Shown: piece by piece, positions 35,084 through 43,794 of the stretch
Layout: every line of letters starts with the position of its first letter
Numbering within the stretch: position 1 is the stretch's first letter
Assembly (NCBI GenBank): GCA_946997485.1
Contig: CAMPVF010000006.1
Location: 30,103-94,102 of the forward strand
DNA from: an uncultured Atopobium sp.
GTDB taxonomy: Bacteria; Actinomycetota; Coriobacteriia; Coriobacteriales; Atopobiaceae
Direction of reading: 5' to 3'
DNA length: 64,000 nucleotides
Translations under genes and position numbers: made by a program
Notes under the pieces: generated by a model
Seen by the model: the letters and a program-made list of their open reading frames with translations, nothing else
Databases searched by the model: none
Told to the model about the DNA's origin: nothing

Positions 35084-36130
35084 TTAATCTTTTTTCTCCA
35101 ATTTAGGCTTAAGCACAACCAAAATCGCAACACCAACGGCAACACCAATTGCCATGTCAAGCGTGTACAACAGTGGATTATTTGTTGCAAGAACAACAAT
35201 CATGCCGCCGTGAGGAACAAAGCATTCAATACCATGCAAGCCTGCTAAGCCGGAGCCAACTGCACAACCAATCATAATTGCAGGTAAAACGCGCTTTAAG
35301 TCTTTTACGGCGAAGGGGATGGCACCTTCGGTAATACCAATAAGGCCCATAAAAATCGACGTAATACCAAGTTGACGATCGGCATCCTCAAACTTGTTAC
35401 GTGCAAGCCAAGCAGAAATACCGCAAATGATGGGTGGAATACCACAGGCAACACGGAACATACCGTTTGGTGCATAAATTGCGGTAGTCATCATTGCCAT
35501 CGTAAACGTAGAGGCCGTTTTGTTAACGGGGCCGCCCATGTCAAATGCCGTCATCATACCGATTACCGCGCCTAATACAACTGCAGAGCCGCCATTGAGA
35601 TTGCCCAATACGTCGGTAAGGAAACCCATGAACAAGCCCAGTGGATATGCAAGAATGTAAATATAAATCATGCCCAGTACAAACGAGGTAAGGATTGGCA
35701 CAATAAGAATAGGCATGATGGTTTTAATGGTGTCGTTTACCTTCCAGGTTTTTGTCCATCTAACAAAATAACCTGCGCAAACACCTAAAAGCATGGCACC
35801 CAAAAAGCCGGTTGATACCTTTGTGTCGTTTGCAATAACGGGGTTATTTGCAAGGTAACCAAGCACAAAACCAGGGGCAAGTGCCGGTTTGCCACCCAGC
35901 GAGTATGCGATGTATGCCGAAAGAACAGGAATCATCGTGCAAATACCCGCCATACCAATGGTAAGCAGGTTGTTCATAAACGGGTCGGTTACCTGCATAC
36001 CCGACGCACCAGCTGTACCTGTTGCAAGAGAAAATGCCAGGAACACACCACCAATTACAACAATGGGAATAAAGTACGAAACACCAGTGTTAAACGCCTT
36101 AAGTAGGTCTTTGCCTATCGTTTTAAACAT
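35084..36130 (-). CDS. PTS fructose-family IIC component (second system)
   Basis: 348 residues from ATG 36130 (AAAGGAG five bases upstream). About nine hydrophobic helices, with landmarks GVSYFIPIVVIGGVFLAF at the start, FDMGGPVNKTAS (about 195-206) and GITEGAIPFAVKD. It is the sugar channel of the second fructose-type PTS, 36 bases downstream of its IIB gene, followed by transaldolase and isomerase genes. No IIA is encoded here. Confidence 0.9.
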   Translation of the reverse strand: MFKTIGKDLLKAFNTGVSYFIPIVVIGGVFLAFSLATGTAGASGMQVTDPFMNNLLTIGMAGICTMIPVLSAYIAYSLGGKPALAPGFVLGYLANNPVIANDTKVSTGFLGAMLLGVCAGYFVRWTKTWKVNDTIKTIMPILIVPILTSFVLGMIYIYILAYPLGLFMGFLTDVLGNLNGGSAVVLGAVIGMMTAFDMGGPVNKTASTFTMAMMTTAIYAPNGMFRVACGIPPIICGISAWLARNKFEDADRQLGITSIFMGLIGITEGAIPFAVKDLKRVLPAIMIGCAVGSGLAGLHGIECFVPHGGMIVVLATNNPLLYTLDMAIGVAVGVAILVVLKPKLEKKD

Positions 36131-36166
36131 TGCATCTCCTTTCAGAACCATTACATGTCAAAACCA

Positions 36167-36481
36167 CTACATTGCAATAAGACGATCGATAATCTCAACC
36201 GGGTGCGCAATTACTTCGGAAGGGTCGATGGTGAGACATTTGCCAGCATCTTGCAGCGCTTCAAAACGCTCCTCACCCTCAATACCAATCGCAATGGCAA
36301 GCAGCGCAAAATCGGCTTGCTCAAGATCGTCGTCGTCGATCTCGTTTTCAATGCCCATACCGCCTTGCGTTTCGCACTTGCACTCAATACCGCGGCGTGC
36401 GCATTCGTCCTCGATTGCTTTTTGCGCAATATAGGTATGAGCAATTCCCACCGTACACGCAGCAACAGCAACTATCTTCAT
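36167..36481 (-). CDS. PTS fructose-family IIB component (second system)
   Basis: 104 residues from ATG 36481 (GGGAG six bases upstream; a TTG two codons earlier is less likely). The phosphorylated cysteine is in AVAACTVGIAHTYIAQ (residue 9), with GGMGIENEID further on. Its proline-to-valine change in the CxxGIAHT motif relative to the first system is conservative. First gene of the operon, divergent from a LacI-family regulator. Confidence 0.9.
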   Translation of the reverse strand: MKIVAVAACTVGIAHTYIAQKAIEDECARRGIECKCETQGGMGIENEIDDDDLEQADFALLAIAIGIEGEERFEALQDAGKCLTIDPSEVIAHPVEIIDRLIAM

Positions 36482-37008
36482 AAACAACTCCCTTCAACCA
36501 TCCGATACACAAGGAATCGATACACGCTCTCACAACTTCCCGCATCGTCGCCACGGGCGCAATCGGTTATCCTTGTTATGCAGAATTAATGTATTTATTC
36601 CTTACTCGTCATAATAAATTGGCTTTTTCAAATTCATACAGTCAATTCGGCGAATGGTTTTTTTCGCATAAAATACCTTGTTTTACCTGGTGTTTTACCC
36701 ATCTAACTTAAACGTTTAACCAATTTCGTTTCCTGGTGTTATACAAGTTATCTAAAATGTCAAGTGTTATTTATTAATTTCGGCAAATGGAGTAACCTAT
36801 AAACAGGAAAGGAGCCTCTGCGGCTCACGCATGTGCAGCGGATGGGGGCTGCGTGCGGGCACGTACTGCATTTTTTCCTTCTGTTTTGCTATTCTTATGT
36901 ACATGCTGCCAACGTTTTATGTGCGTTCGCACGTAAATCGTAGGTCTGGCGCATACACGGCGCCCATGTTTTATCAACCTGTTTTAATGTGCGAGAAAGG
37001 AGTTAGTT
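36482..37008. promoter_or_regulatory. Divergent regulatory region with LacI-type operator
   Basis: 527 bases between the second fructose-type PTS operon and its LacI-family regulator. A perfect 12-base palindrome TTAAACGTTTAA lies at 36708-36719, the typical CG-centred LacI-family operator. Two related sequences, TTACCTGGTGTTTTA and TTCCTGGTGTTATA, flank it at about 36683 and 36729. Promoter hexamers were not clear. Nothing gene-like was seen. Confidence 0.6.
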
Positions 37009-38031
37009 TTGAAGCCACGACGCATTACCATATCTGATGTTGCACGCCTGTCGCAAACCTCAACAGCAAGCGTTTCGTATTACCTCAACAACAAAAAATA
37101 CAAGTTGAGCGAAGCTACGCAGCAGCGTATTGCAAAGGTTATCGAGGAAACAGGCTACATCCCAAACGTGCAAGCTCAAACGCTCCTGGGCAAAAAAACG
37201 CATGTTATAGCCATTATCCTGCTTAATAATACCAATTTATGGGCAGGGCAGCTGCTCGACGGCATTGAGCAAATTGCCCTGGCAAAAGACTATCAAACGG
37301 TAGTGTGTACCAGCAAGTTTAATCAGGAAACTGAGCTTATGTACGTTGATAAAATGATTGGCCTTGGCATTGACGGCTTTATTATTCAGCCTACAAACAA
37401 CTTTAAAGCGGTTGAGAAGCGCATTAAACAAGCAGGTAAACCCGTAGTTTTTTGTGACTGTTCGCCACTTGGCATGGACAATTACTGGGCAAAAACTAAT
37501 TTGTACGACGGTATTTATACGGCCACAGAAACGCTCATTCAACAGGGTTACAACGATTTTATAGCCGTTGGCGCAAAAATTGGCAACTCACGCACGCGCA
37601 TTGAGCGGCACCAGGGCTTTATTGAAGCTGTTCAGGCGTATGGCAAAACGGCAAAATTTGTAACCGTCGATTACACGGTGCCGACCATTTCGTATTTGCG
37701 CGAGTACTTTAAGCAAAATATTAGTCCGGCGCGGCGCACGCTTATTTTTGTTGAAAACCAATGGAATTTGTCGCGGGTATTTAAGTCGCTTGAGCCACTG
37801 TACCCGCTTATCCCCAACCAACTGGGGCTTTTTGGTCTCGATTGCAGCGAATGGACGTGCCTTACCAAGCCAACAATTACCACGCTTATAGAGCCGATAC
37901 ACAAATTGGGTAAAGAGGTGGCGCGCACGCTTATTGACGTGCTTGAGCAAAAAACGCCAGCTGAACGCCATATATTGCTATCGTGCGATATAAACTGGCA
38001 GGAATCGACCAACTATCCTTCGGCGCCGTAA
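37009..38031 (+). CDS. LacI-family transcriptional regulator
   Basis: 340 residues. The start is a TTG at 37009 with AAAGGAG six bases upstream; no ATG is suitable. The N-terminal DNA-binding domain is clear (ITISDVARLSQTSTASVSYYLN, then hinge YIPNVQAQTL). The rest is the periplasmic-binding-like effector domain. A CG-centred palindrome in its upstream region fits it as repressor of the divergent PTS-transaldolase-isomerase operon and perhaps of itself. Confidence 0.9.
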   Translation: MKPRRITISDVARLSQTSTASVSYYLNNKKYKLSEATQQRIAKVIEETGYIPNVQAQTLLGKKTHVIAIILLNNTNLWAGQLLDGIEQIALAKDYQTVVCTSKFNQETELMYVDKMIGLGIDGFIIQPTNNFKAVEKRIKQAGKPVVFCDCSPLGMDNYWAKTNLYDGIYTATETLIQQGYNDFIAVGAKIGNSRTRIERHQGFIEAVQAYGKTAKFVTVDYTVPTISYLREYFKQNISPARRTLIFVENQWNLSRVFKSLEPLYPLIPNQLGLFGLDCSEWTCLTKPTITTLIEPIHKLGKEVARTLIDVLEQKTPAERHILLSCDINWQESTNYPSAP

Positions 38032-38060
38032 ACGAGCATGCAGCCCAAAATTGTGCCGTT

Positions 38061-38181
38061 AGCAACACCAATGCACCCGCAGGTAAGGTTAGCAGCACCA
38101 ATGCACCCGCAGGTAAGGTAGCCGCGCTATACACAACATAAGCTGCCCGTTGCCATGGTGGGGAGCAAACGGGCAGCTTAT
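38061..38181. repeat. Thirty-base direct repeat pair followed by a 14-bp hairpin
   Basis: Two tandem 30-base units (38061-38090 and 38091-38120, two differences) precede an inverted repeat ATAAGCTGCCCGTT / AACGGGCAGCTTAT (38138-38181). The hairpin lies between the convergent LacI and transketolase genes and probably terminates or protects both transcripts, although it lacks a T-tract. Confidence 0.5.
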
Positions 38182-38221
38182 TGGTACAGAGGATACGAGC
38201 GGATTTACGTAAGCAGCTAGT

Positions 38222-39181
38222 TTACGCAAGCAGCTGCGTTACCGTTTGAACCAAATCGCTCGCCGTGAGCTTAAATTCTTCCTGGAGCCAATCTACGGTG
38301 CCTACCTGGCCAAAGCGCTCGTCCACGCCATGACGCTTAAACGGTACGAACACACCCGCCTCAAAGAGCGTTTCGGCAACGGCAGAGCCCAGGCCGCCGA
38401 TCACGCCATGATTTTCAAACGTTACTACAGCGCGTTTACCTTGGGCTTCACGAATCACAAGCTCACTATCAAGCGGCTTTATGCAAAACATGTCGATAAT
38501 CTCGCACGACACACCCTGCTTTTCCAACTCATCCGCCGCGCACATAGCGTCTTTAAGGAGCTGACCTGCGCTAATAATAAGAGCGTCAGTACCTTCGCGA
38601 ATAATGTTGCCCTTGCCCATTTCAAACGTGGCGTCGTCGCCGTAAATTTGATACGAGGTTTTTCGGCCCGCGCGCACGTAGTGGATGCCGTCCATCTGCG
38701 CAAATTGACGGATAATCCAGGCAAATTGCACGGCATCAGCAGCATCGCACACAACAGCGCCGGGCAGCGTGCGCATGATAGCAACGTCTTCCCAGGTAGT
38801 GTGCGTACCGCCGTTTGCGCCCACGGTAAAGCCAGGGTCGGAGCCCCAAATATTAATCGTGTTGTGCGCGTAACCACCCGACAAAAATATCTGGTCAAAG
38901 GCGCGGCGCGTAGCAAACGGACCAAAGGTATGGCAAAACGGAATAAACCCCTCTGAGCTTAAACCGGCGGCCATACCCATCATGTTTTGCTCGGAAATGC
39001 CTGCCTGTATAAACTGGTCGGGTTGTTCTTTTTGAATTTTGAGCGAGCCGTTGGCACCACCCAAGTCGGCTTCAATCATGAGCACGCGCTTGTCAGTTTC
39101 CATGAGCGATAGCAGCGTGTTAACAAATGCGTCACGATAGGCTGTTCCAGCTGCTCCGAGGTTTTTTGAAAGTGTAATCAT
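38222..39181 (-). CDS. Transketolase, C-terminal subunit
   Basis: 319 residues; GGAG lies six bases before the ATG. It holds the pyrimidine-binding half and the C-terminal domain: DLGGANGS, GISEQNMMGMAAGLS (with the catalytic Glu), SDPGFTVGANGGTHTTWEDVAIMR, and the end domain TFENHGVIGGLGSAVAE. With the N-terminal subunit encoded upstream it forms a two-polypeptide thiamine-diphosphate transketolase. Location next to PTS, transaldolase-like and pentose-phosphate-isomerase-like genes suggests a dedicated non-oxidative pentose-phosphate branch. Confidence 0.9.
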   Translation of the reverse strand: MITLSKNLGAAGTAYRDAFVNTLLSLMETDKRVLMIEADLGGANGSLKIQKEQPDQFIQAGISEQNMMGMAAGLSSEGFIPFCHTFGPFATRRAFDQIFLSGGYAHNTINIWGSDPGFTVGANGGTHTTWEDVAIMRTLPGAVVCDAADAVQFAWIIRQFAQMDGIHYVRAGRKTSYQIYGDDATFEMGKGNIIREGTDALIISAGQLLKDAMCAADELEKQGVSCEIIDMFCIKPLDSELVIREAQGKRAVVTFENHGVIGGLGSAVAETLFEAGVFVPFKRHGVDERFGQVGTVDWLQEEFKLTASDLVQTVTQLLA

Positions 39182-39330
39182 GAATCGTCTCCTTTGTGGA
39201 TGTTCCTCTTTGTGGATGTTGAATACATAGGTTGCATGGATGAGTGCCTGAAGGCATGTACGCGTAAATACAACTACACCACGCGCCGACCCTCACGCAG
39301 GCACGCACGCCCTCACGCAGGTGCAGGGAT

Positions 39331-40206
39331 TTACGCACCAAACGCTGCAACCTTTGTTTCAAGCTCAGCAATACGCGCATCAAGAACCTCAAGCGCGTCT
39401 TTTGTTACCGCTTTTATTTCGTCGTTATTCCATTTCATAGCGTGATTCATAAGAACGTTTTCAAAATACGGAATGCCCGCACCCTTAACGGTGTCGAGCA
39501 CGATGCAATTTGCCGCATCTGTATTGCGTTTAGCTGCGCAAATAGCGTCGTCAAGCGCGGTTATGTCCTGACCATTTACTTTTTGAGTATAAAAGCCAAA
39601 CGACGTCATTTTTTCAACATAATCAAAGGGATACAGCACGTCTTTGGTGTAGCCATCGAGCTGGCGTTTATTGTCGTCGATAAACACAATGCACTTGCTG
39701 AGCTTGTGAGCCGCAATAAACTGGAACGCCTCCCAGCACTGACCCTCATTGAGCTCGCCGTCGCCCACAAACATGTACGTGTATGCGTCGATGCCCCTTT
39801 TTTGCAAACCAAGGGCTATACCTGCAGCTTCGCTGGTGCCCTGACCAAGCGATCCCGTTGTGGCGTCCACGCCGGGCGTTTTAAGGCGGTCGGTGTGCGA
39901 CGGCAGACGCGTGCCACCATCGTTAAGCGTAAAGAGCCATTCTTTGGGGAAAAAACCACACTCAGCCAGCGTTGAATACATAACGGGGCCCGCGTGACCC
40001 TTCGAAAGTACCACACGGTCGCGGAGGTTCCAGTGCGGGTCTTGCGCGTTATAGCGCATATGCTTGCCATACAGCACGGCATAGGCTTCTACCAGGGATA
40101 ACGACCCACCAATGTGGCCGTATCCACGATGATACAGCATCGCCAACACGTCGCGTCTTATCTTTGCGGCAAGCAATTCTACTTTACAATGTGTGCTCTC
40201 TTCCAC
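39331..40206 (-). CDS. Transketolase, N-terminal (thiamine diphosphate-binding) subunit
   Basis: 291 residues. The start is a GTG at 40206 with AGGAGG five bases upstream. It contains GHIGGSLSLVEAYAVLYG, RVVLSKGHAGPVMY, TGSLGQGTSEAAGIA and the cofactor motif GDGELNEGQCWEAFQF ending in DDN. It binds thiamine diphosphate and Mg2+. 149 bases separate it from the second subunit gene. Confidence 0.9.
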   Translation of the reverse strand: MEESTHCKVELLAAKIRRDVLAMLYHRGYGHIGGSLSLVEAYAVLYGKHMRYNAQDPHWNLRDRVVLSKGHAGPVMYSTLAECGFFPKEWLFTLNDGGTRLPSHTDRLKTPGVDATTGSLGQGTSEAAGIALGLQKRGIDAYTYMFVGDGELNEGQCWEAFQFIAAHKLSKCIVFIDDNKRQLDGYTKDVLYPFDYVEKMTSFGFYTQKVNGQDITALDDAICAAKRNTDAANCIVLDTVKGAGIPYFENVLMNHAMKWNNDEIKAVTKDALEVLDARIAELETKVAAFGA

Positions 40207-41041
40207 TGCAGCCTCCTAAAGCATTTCGTCGTACGCGCACGCATCGCACGTGTGTCTTGGTTCGCGTAATTGCGGGTTCACGGGTTCGCTCGCTTTGCGA
40301 GCTTCACAGGTGTCGCCTACCTGCGCCCTTACGCTGCGACAATGTGCGCTGTTCTTTGCGTTTATTAATACATAGCTCAAAAATTTGTTAAATGATTATC
40401 ACTAAGAAAACACCGGATTATTTGGTGAAACGCATAACTAAGCAGCCAATTTACAACACCCTGAAAGCACTTTTGTTCCAGCGCAGACGCACGCGCACAC
40501 AGGTTATATTTTGGAGGGCACAGTCGCGCACCGTTTGCACAACAGCGCATCTTACGGAAATCGGCTCGGCTCTTACAAAAACTTATGAGCGATATTAGAA
40601 AATTACCCCACTTTGACACGCGTTTTGAACCCAAAAATTGCCTTCCAGAGCAACTCTCAGCACGGAGCAAAACTGCCCCACCGCGCCTACCAGGGAAAAC
40701 ACAAAACGCACGTTTTTGCGGCGAGCCGCAGCGAGCCTGAGCGACGCCCAAACGCGTGTCAAAGTGGGGTAATTTTCTAATATGAAGCAAAAAGTTTTGT
40801 AACACCCGCTCGCCCAGCCGCGCACTGCATAAAAATGTTGCTGCAGCTATAACGCCGCGCTATAGCCATACGCCATAGGCGCGCGTACTGTATACGCGTG
40901 CACGCAATGAAGTTATGCAACCTCATAAGTGATATATTAGTGAAGTAAGTCATGTGCAAGGGCGCAAGGATGCAAGAACTTAAGCTCCAACAGTGCAAAA
41001 GTGCCGCCTTAGCACTAAATAATGTGTAAGGAAGTGATAGT
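40207..41041. other. Intergenic region with a MITE-like element
   Basis: 835 bases without a gene. It contains the promoter region of the transketolase pair (no clear hexamers), the inverted-repeat element at 40592-40783, and the promoter region of the mannose-type PTS. A 142-codon frame on the minus strand (40377-40805) crosses the whole element and is considered spurious. Confidence 0.6.
40592..40783. mobile_element. 192-bp MITE-like element with perfect 34-bp terminal inverted repeats
   Basis: Arms at 40592-40625 and 40750-40783 are exact reverse complements and begin ATATTAGAAAATTACCCC. They contain the core ACCCCACTTTGACACG, which also occurs in the inverted repeats of the elements flanking the adhesin gene. 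The interior is too short for a transposase. No long target duplication is visible beyond a possible AT or TAT. Confidence 0.75.
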
Positions 41042-41524
41042 ATGAGCGAACCCGATATTCTGCTTACAAGAATCGACAATCGACTCATCCACGGCCAGGT
41101 AGGAATTACCTGGACAAAAACCATTGGCACCAACCTACTTTTGCTGGTAGATGATGATGTTGCACAGGACGGCGTCCTGCAGCAAATTATGACCCTCACC
41201 GCAAAACAAGCAGGCGTTGACGTGCGTTTTTGGACAGTTGAGAAAACAATTTCAACCATTCACAAAGCCTCGCCACAGCAACACATTTTTATTGTGGTAA
41301 AAACGCCTCACGTAGCACGTCAGCTGGTTGAAGGCGGCGTTAAGCTGGGCGAAATTAATGTTGGTAACATGCATTTTTCTGAAGGCAAATGGAGTATTTC
41401 AACAAAAGTATACGTAAACCAGCAAGACCTCGACGACTTGCACGCGCTTGAGGACGCCGGCTGCAATGTGTATATCCAAGATGTTCCTGGCGACAAAAAA
41501 GAGAGCGTAATCTACCAGCACTAA
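41042..41524 (+). CDS. PTS mannose/sorbose-family IIB component
   Basis: 160 residues; GGAAGTGATA precedes the ATG. The phosphorylated histidine is in LTRIDNRLIHGQVG (His17). ILLTRID at the start and GEINVGNMHF in the middle are family marks. It passes phosphate to a sugar in the IIC-IID complex. First gene of the three-gene operon IIB-IIC-IID. IIA is missing. Confidence 0.92.
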   Translation: MSEPDILLTRIDNRLIHGQVGITWTKTIGTNLLLLVDDDVAQDGVLQQIMTLTAKQAGVDVRFWTVEKTISTIHKASPQQHIFIVVKTPHVARQLVEGGVKLGEINVGNMHFSEGKWSISTKVYVNQQDLDDLHALEDAGCNVYIQDVPGDKKESVIYQH

Positions 41525-41622
41525 TGCGGCACTGACGCTGTTAGAGCACCCTAGCGTGCATAAACGCTCGTGCAGTGCAGCGCACCAGCGACACACATTA
41601 CAACAACTCGAAAGGAGCAACA

Positions 41623-42429
41623 ATGGCGATTACTCTTACGCAGGGCTGCCTTCTTGCAATTATGGCAGTTATCTGCGGTATCGACTTTTGGCTTGAAGGC
41701 CTGTATATATTTAGACCCATTATCGTTGCATCGATAACCGGTCTTATCCTGGGCGACCCCGTCCTTGGCATGATGTGCGGCGGTTTTTGTGAGCTGGCTT
41801 TTGCCGGACTTACGCCCGCAGGAGGAACCCAGCCGCCTAACCCCGTTTTAGCTGGCGTTATGTCGGTCGTTATTGCCTACACTACAAAAACTGAGGCTGC
41901 TGGCGCAATGGCGCTTGCCCTGCCGTTCAGTTTCCTCATGCAGTACATCGTGCTGTTTTGCTACTCCGCCTTTAGCGTGTTTATGGCGAAGGCCGACGAA
42001 GCTGCAAAACAGGCCGACTGCGCTACCATCGTCCGCATTAACGTGTTGTGCACGGCCATCGTGGCGATGCTGTACGGCGTAGTTGTATTTTTGTGCGCGT
42101 ACGTTGCGCAAGATGCAATGAAATCCCTGGTAGAAAGCCTGCCTGCATGGCTTTCGCATGGTTTCGAAATCGCAGGCGGCGTATTGCCCGCTGTTGGTTT
42201 TGCCATGCTGCTTAAAGTTATGTTCAAAAAGGAATTTTTGCCGTTTTTGCTCATTGGCTTTGTTATGGCATGCTTCATTACCTTTAGCAACCTGCTACCC
42301 GAAGCAATAATCGGCCTGGCGTGCGCGCTGTTTGTGTACAACGTTGAGCAGACGCGCGAAAAGGATATTAAAGAGGCTATCTCGCATGTGAGCGTAGCTG
42401 GAGCGGAGGGTGAAAACAATGGCATCTAA
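41623..42429 (+). CDS. PTS mannose/sorbose-family IIC component
   Basis: 268 residues from ATG 41623 (AAAGGAG five bases upstream). Six to seven hydrophobic helices; the N-terminal region CGIDFWLEGLYIFRPIIVASITGLILGD and the loop GLTPAGGTQPPNPVLAG are characteristic, closest in feel to AgaC/AgaW or sorbose IIC. It overlaps the IID start by 11 bases. Confidence 0.9.
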   Translation: MAITLTQGCLLAIMAVICGIDFWLEGLYIFRPIIVASITGLILGDPVLGMMCGGFCELAFAGLTPAGGTQPPNPVLAGVMSVVIAYTTKTEAAGAMALALPFSFLMQYIVLFCYSAFSVFMAKADEAAKQADCATIVRINVLCTAIVAMLYGVVVFLCAYVAQDAMKSLVESLPAWLSHGFEIAGGVLPAVGFAMLLKVMFKKEFLPFLLIGFVMACFITFSNLLPEAIIGLACALFVYNVEQTREKDIKEAISHVSVAGAEGENNGI

Positions 42430-43264
42430 CGACATGAATCAAGCACCGCAAACGCAGGACCAAACCCAAACCACTGGTCACGTGCTTACAAACGCCGACA
42501 TCACCAAGCTCGCATACCGCACCGTTCTGCTGCAAGCAGGCTTTAACTACGAGCGCATGCAGGCGGCTGGCTGGCTTCTTACGCAGCTTCCCTGCCTCAA
42601 AAAAATCTACAAGGACGATAAAGAGCAGCTCGCAGCCGCTATGTCCGACAACCTCGAGTTCATTAACACCAGCCCGCACATTGTTGGTTTTCTAAACGGC
42701 CTGCTTATCGCTATGGAAGAAGCTCACGAAAACCGCTCCACCATTAAGGGTCTTAAGGTGGCACTCTTTCCGCCCATTGCCGGCGTAGGCGACGCTATTT
42801 TTTGGTTTACGTTGCTACCCATTCTTGCAGGTATTTGCTCGTCAATGGCGCTTGAAGGGAACCCAACAGGTCCCGTGTTGTTCTTCTTGGTATACCTGGC
42901 ACTCTTTCTCATTCGCCCGCTTTGGACGCACCTTGGCTACAACCTGGGCACCAAGGCAGTAAGCATGCTCAGCGACGCGTCGTTGCACATTAGCAAGGCG
43001 GCAACGGTGCTCGGCTGCACCGTTATTGGTGGCCTTATCGCATCGTACGTGCACATTACTCTGCTGTGCGAGGTTCCCATTAACGACACGGTAACCCTCA
43101 ACATTCAAAAAGATTTTCTTGATAAAATCTTTCCGAATCTTCTGCCGTTTGGCTACGTATTTTTGCTGTATTTCCTGCTTACGAAGAAACGCGCTAATCC
43201 CATCGTTCTCATTGTGATTACGTTTGTGCTGGCTATTGTGCTTTCCTTCTTTGGCATTTTATAG
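42419..43264 (+). CDS. PTS mannose/sorbose-family IID component
   Basis: 281 residues from ATG 42419, with GGAGG nine bases upstream inside the IIC gene. Family marks are NYERMQAAGWLLTQLPCL near the start, NTSPHIVGFLNGLLIAMEE, and FPPIAGVGDAIFWFTLLPI. It completes the membrane complex with IIC. A terminator lies 75 bases downstream. Confidence 0.92.
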   Translation: MASNDMNQAPQTQDQTQTTGHVLTNADITKLAYRTVLLQAGFNYERMQAAGWLLTQLPCLKKIYKDDKEQLAAAMSDNLEFINTSPHIVGFLNGLLIAMEEAHENRSTIKGLKVALFPPIAGVGDAIFWFTLLPILAGICSSMALEGNPTGPVLFFLVYLALFLIRPLWTHLGYNLGTKAVSMLSDASLHISKAATVLGCTVIGGLIASYVHITLLCEVPINDTVTLNIQKDFLDKIFPNLLPFGYVFLLYFLLTKKRANPIVLIVITFVLAIVLSFFGIL

Positions 43265-43335
43265 CACGCACGCGCGTGGCAGGTGCAGAGCGTCGGTCAC
43301 GCGCGCGTTTAGTGCGCAGTAGACGCACAGTAAAG

Positions 43336-43380
43336 AAAACCCCCGCTGTGGAGCATGTACACCACAACGGGGGTTTGTTT
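43336..43380. terminator. Bidirectional terminator between the mannose-type PTS and the str operon
   Basis: Hairpin AAACCCCCG ... CGGGGGTTT with inner TGTGG/CCACA pairing; TTTGTTTT follows on the plus strand and TTTTCTTT on the minus. It ends both convergent transcripts. Confidence 0.9.
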
Positions 43381-43432
43381 TGCCTTTTGTTTTGCCTTTA
43401 ATTAGGACCAAGCAATAACGTAAGCTTTAAAC

Positions 43433-43741
43433 CTAGAGCTTAATGTTAATGTCTACACCAGCAGGCAAGTCCATGCGCATAAGGGCGTCAACAGTGCTCG
43501 AGCTTGGGTCGAGAATGTCGATAAGACGCTTGTGCGTGCGCATTTCAAACTCTTCACGGGAGTCTTTGTCCTTGTGCGGCGAACGAATAACAGTGTACAG
43601 GTTGCGCTCAGTTGGCAGGGGCACCGGACCCGAAACGCGTGCACCAGTTTTTTGTGCGGTGTCTACAATAAGCTTTGAGGACTGATCTACTACTTCGTGA
43701 TCATAGCCCTTGAGGCGAATTCTAATCTTTTGGCTTGACAC
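43433..43741 (-). CDS. rpsJ: Small ribosomal subunit protein S10 / NusE
   Basis: 102 residues. The start is GTG 43741 with GGAGG seven bases upstream. It begins [19 protein letters not shown] and contains GPVPLPTE and [18 protein letters not shown]. It sits in the 30S head and, with NusB, takes part in antitermination. Here it closes the str operon and is followed by a terminator instead of rplC; rplC is 31 kb further along on the same strand. Confidence 0.97.
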   Translation of the reverse strand: MSSQKIRIRLKGYDHEVVDQSSKLIVDTAQKTGARVSGPVPLPTERNLYTVIRSPHKDKDSREEFEMRTHKRLIDILDPSSSTVDALMRMDLPAGVDINIKL

Positions 43742-43794
43742 TTCAATACCTCCATTACAATGCAGCGCTCAGCTGCGTTAGGCTACGAATACTA

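Noticed and set aside
38061..38120. Pair of 30-base direct repeats considered as a minimal CRISPR
   Set aside because: The two units are directly abutting with no spacer, and no cas genes are present.
40377..40805. 142-codon frame on the minus strand across the inverted-repeat element
   Set aside because: It includes both terminal inverted repeats, has no start signal and no recognisable domain; the element itself explains the open frame.
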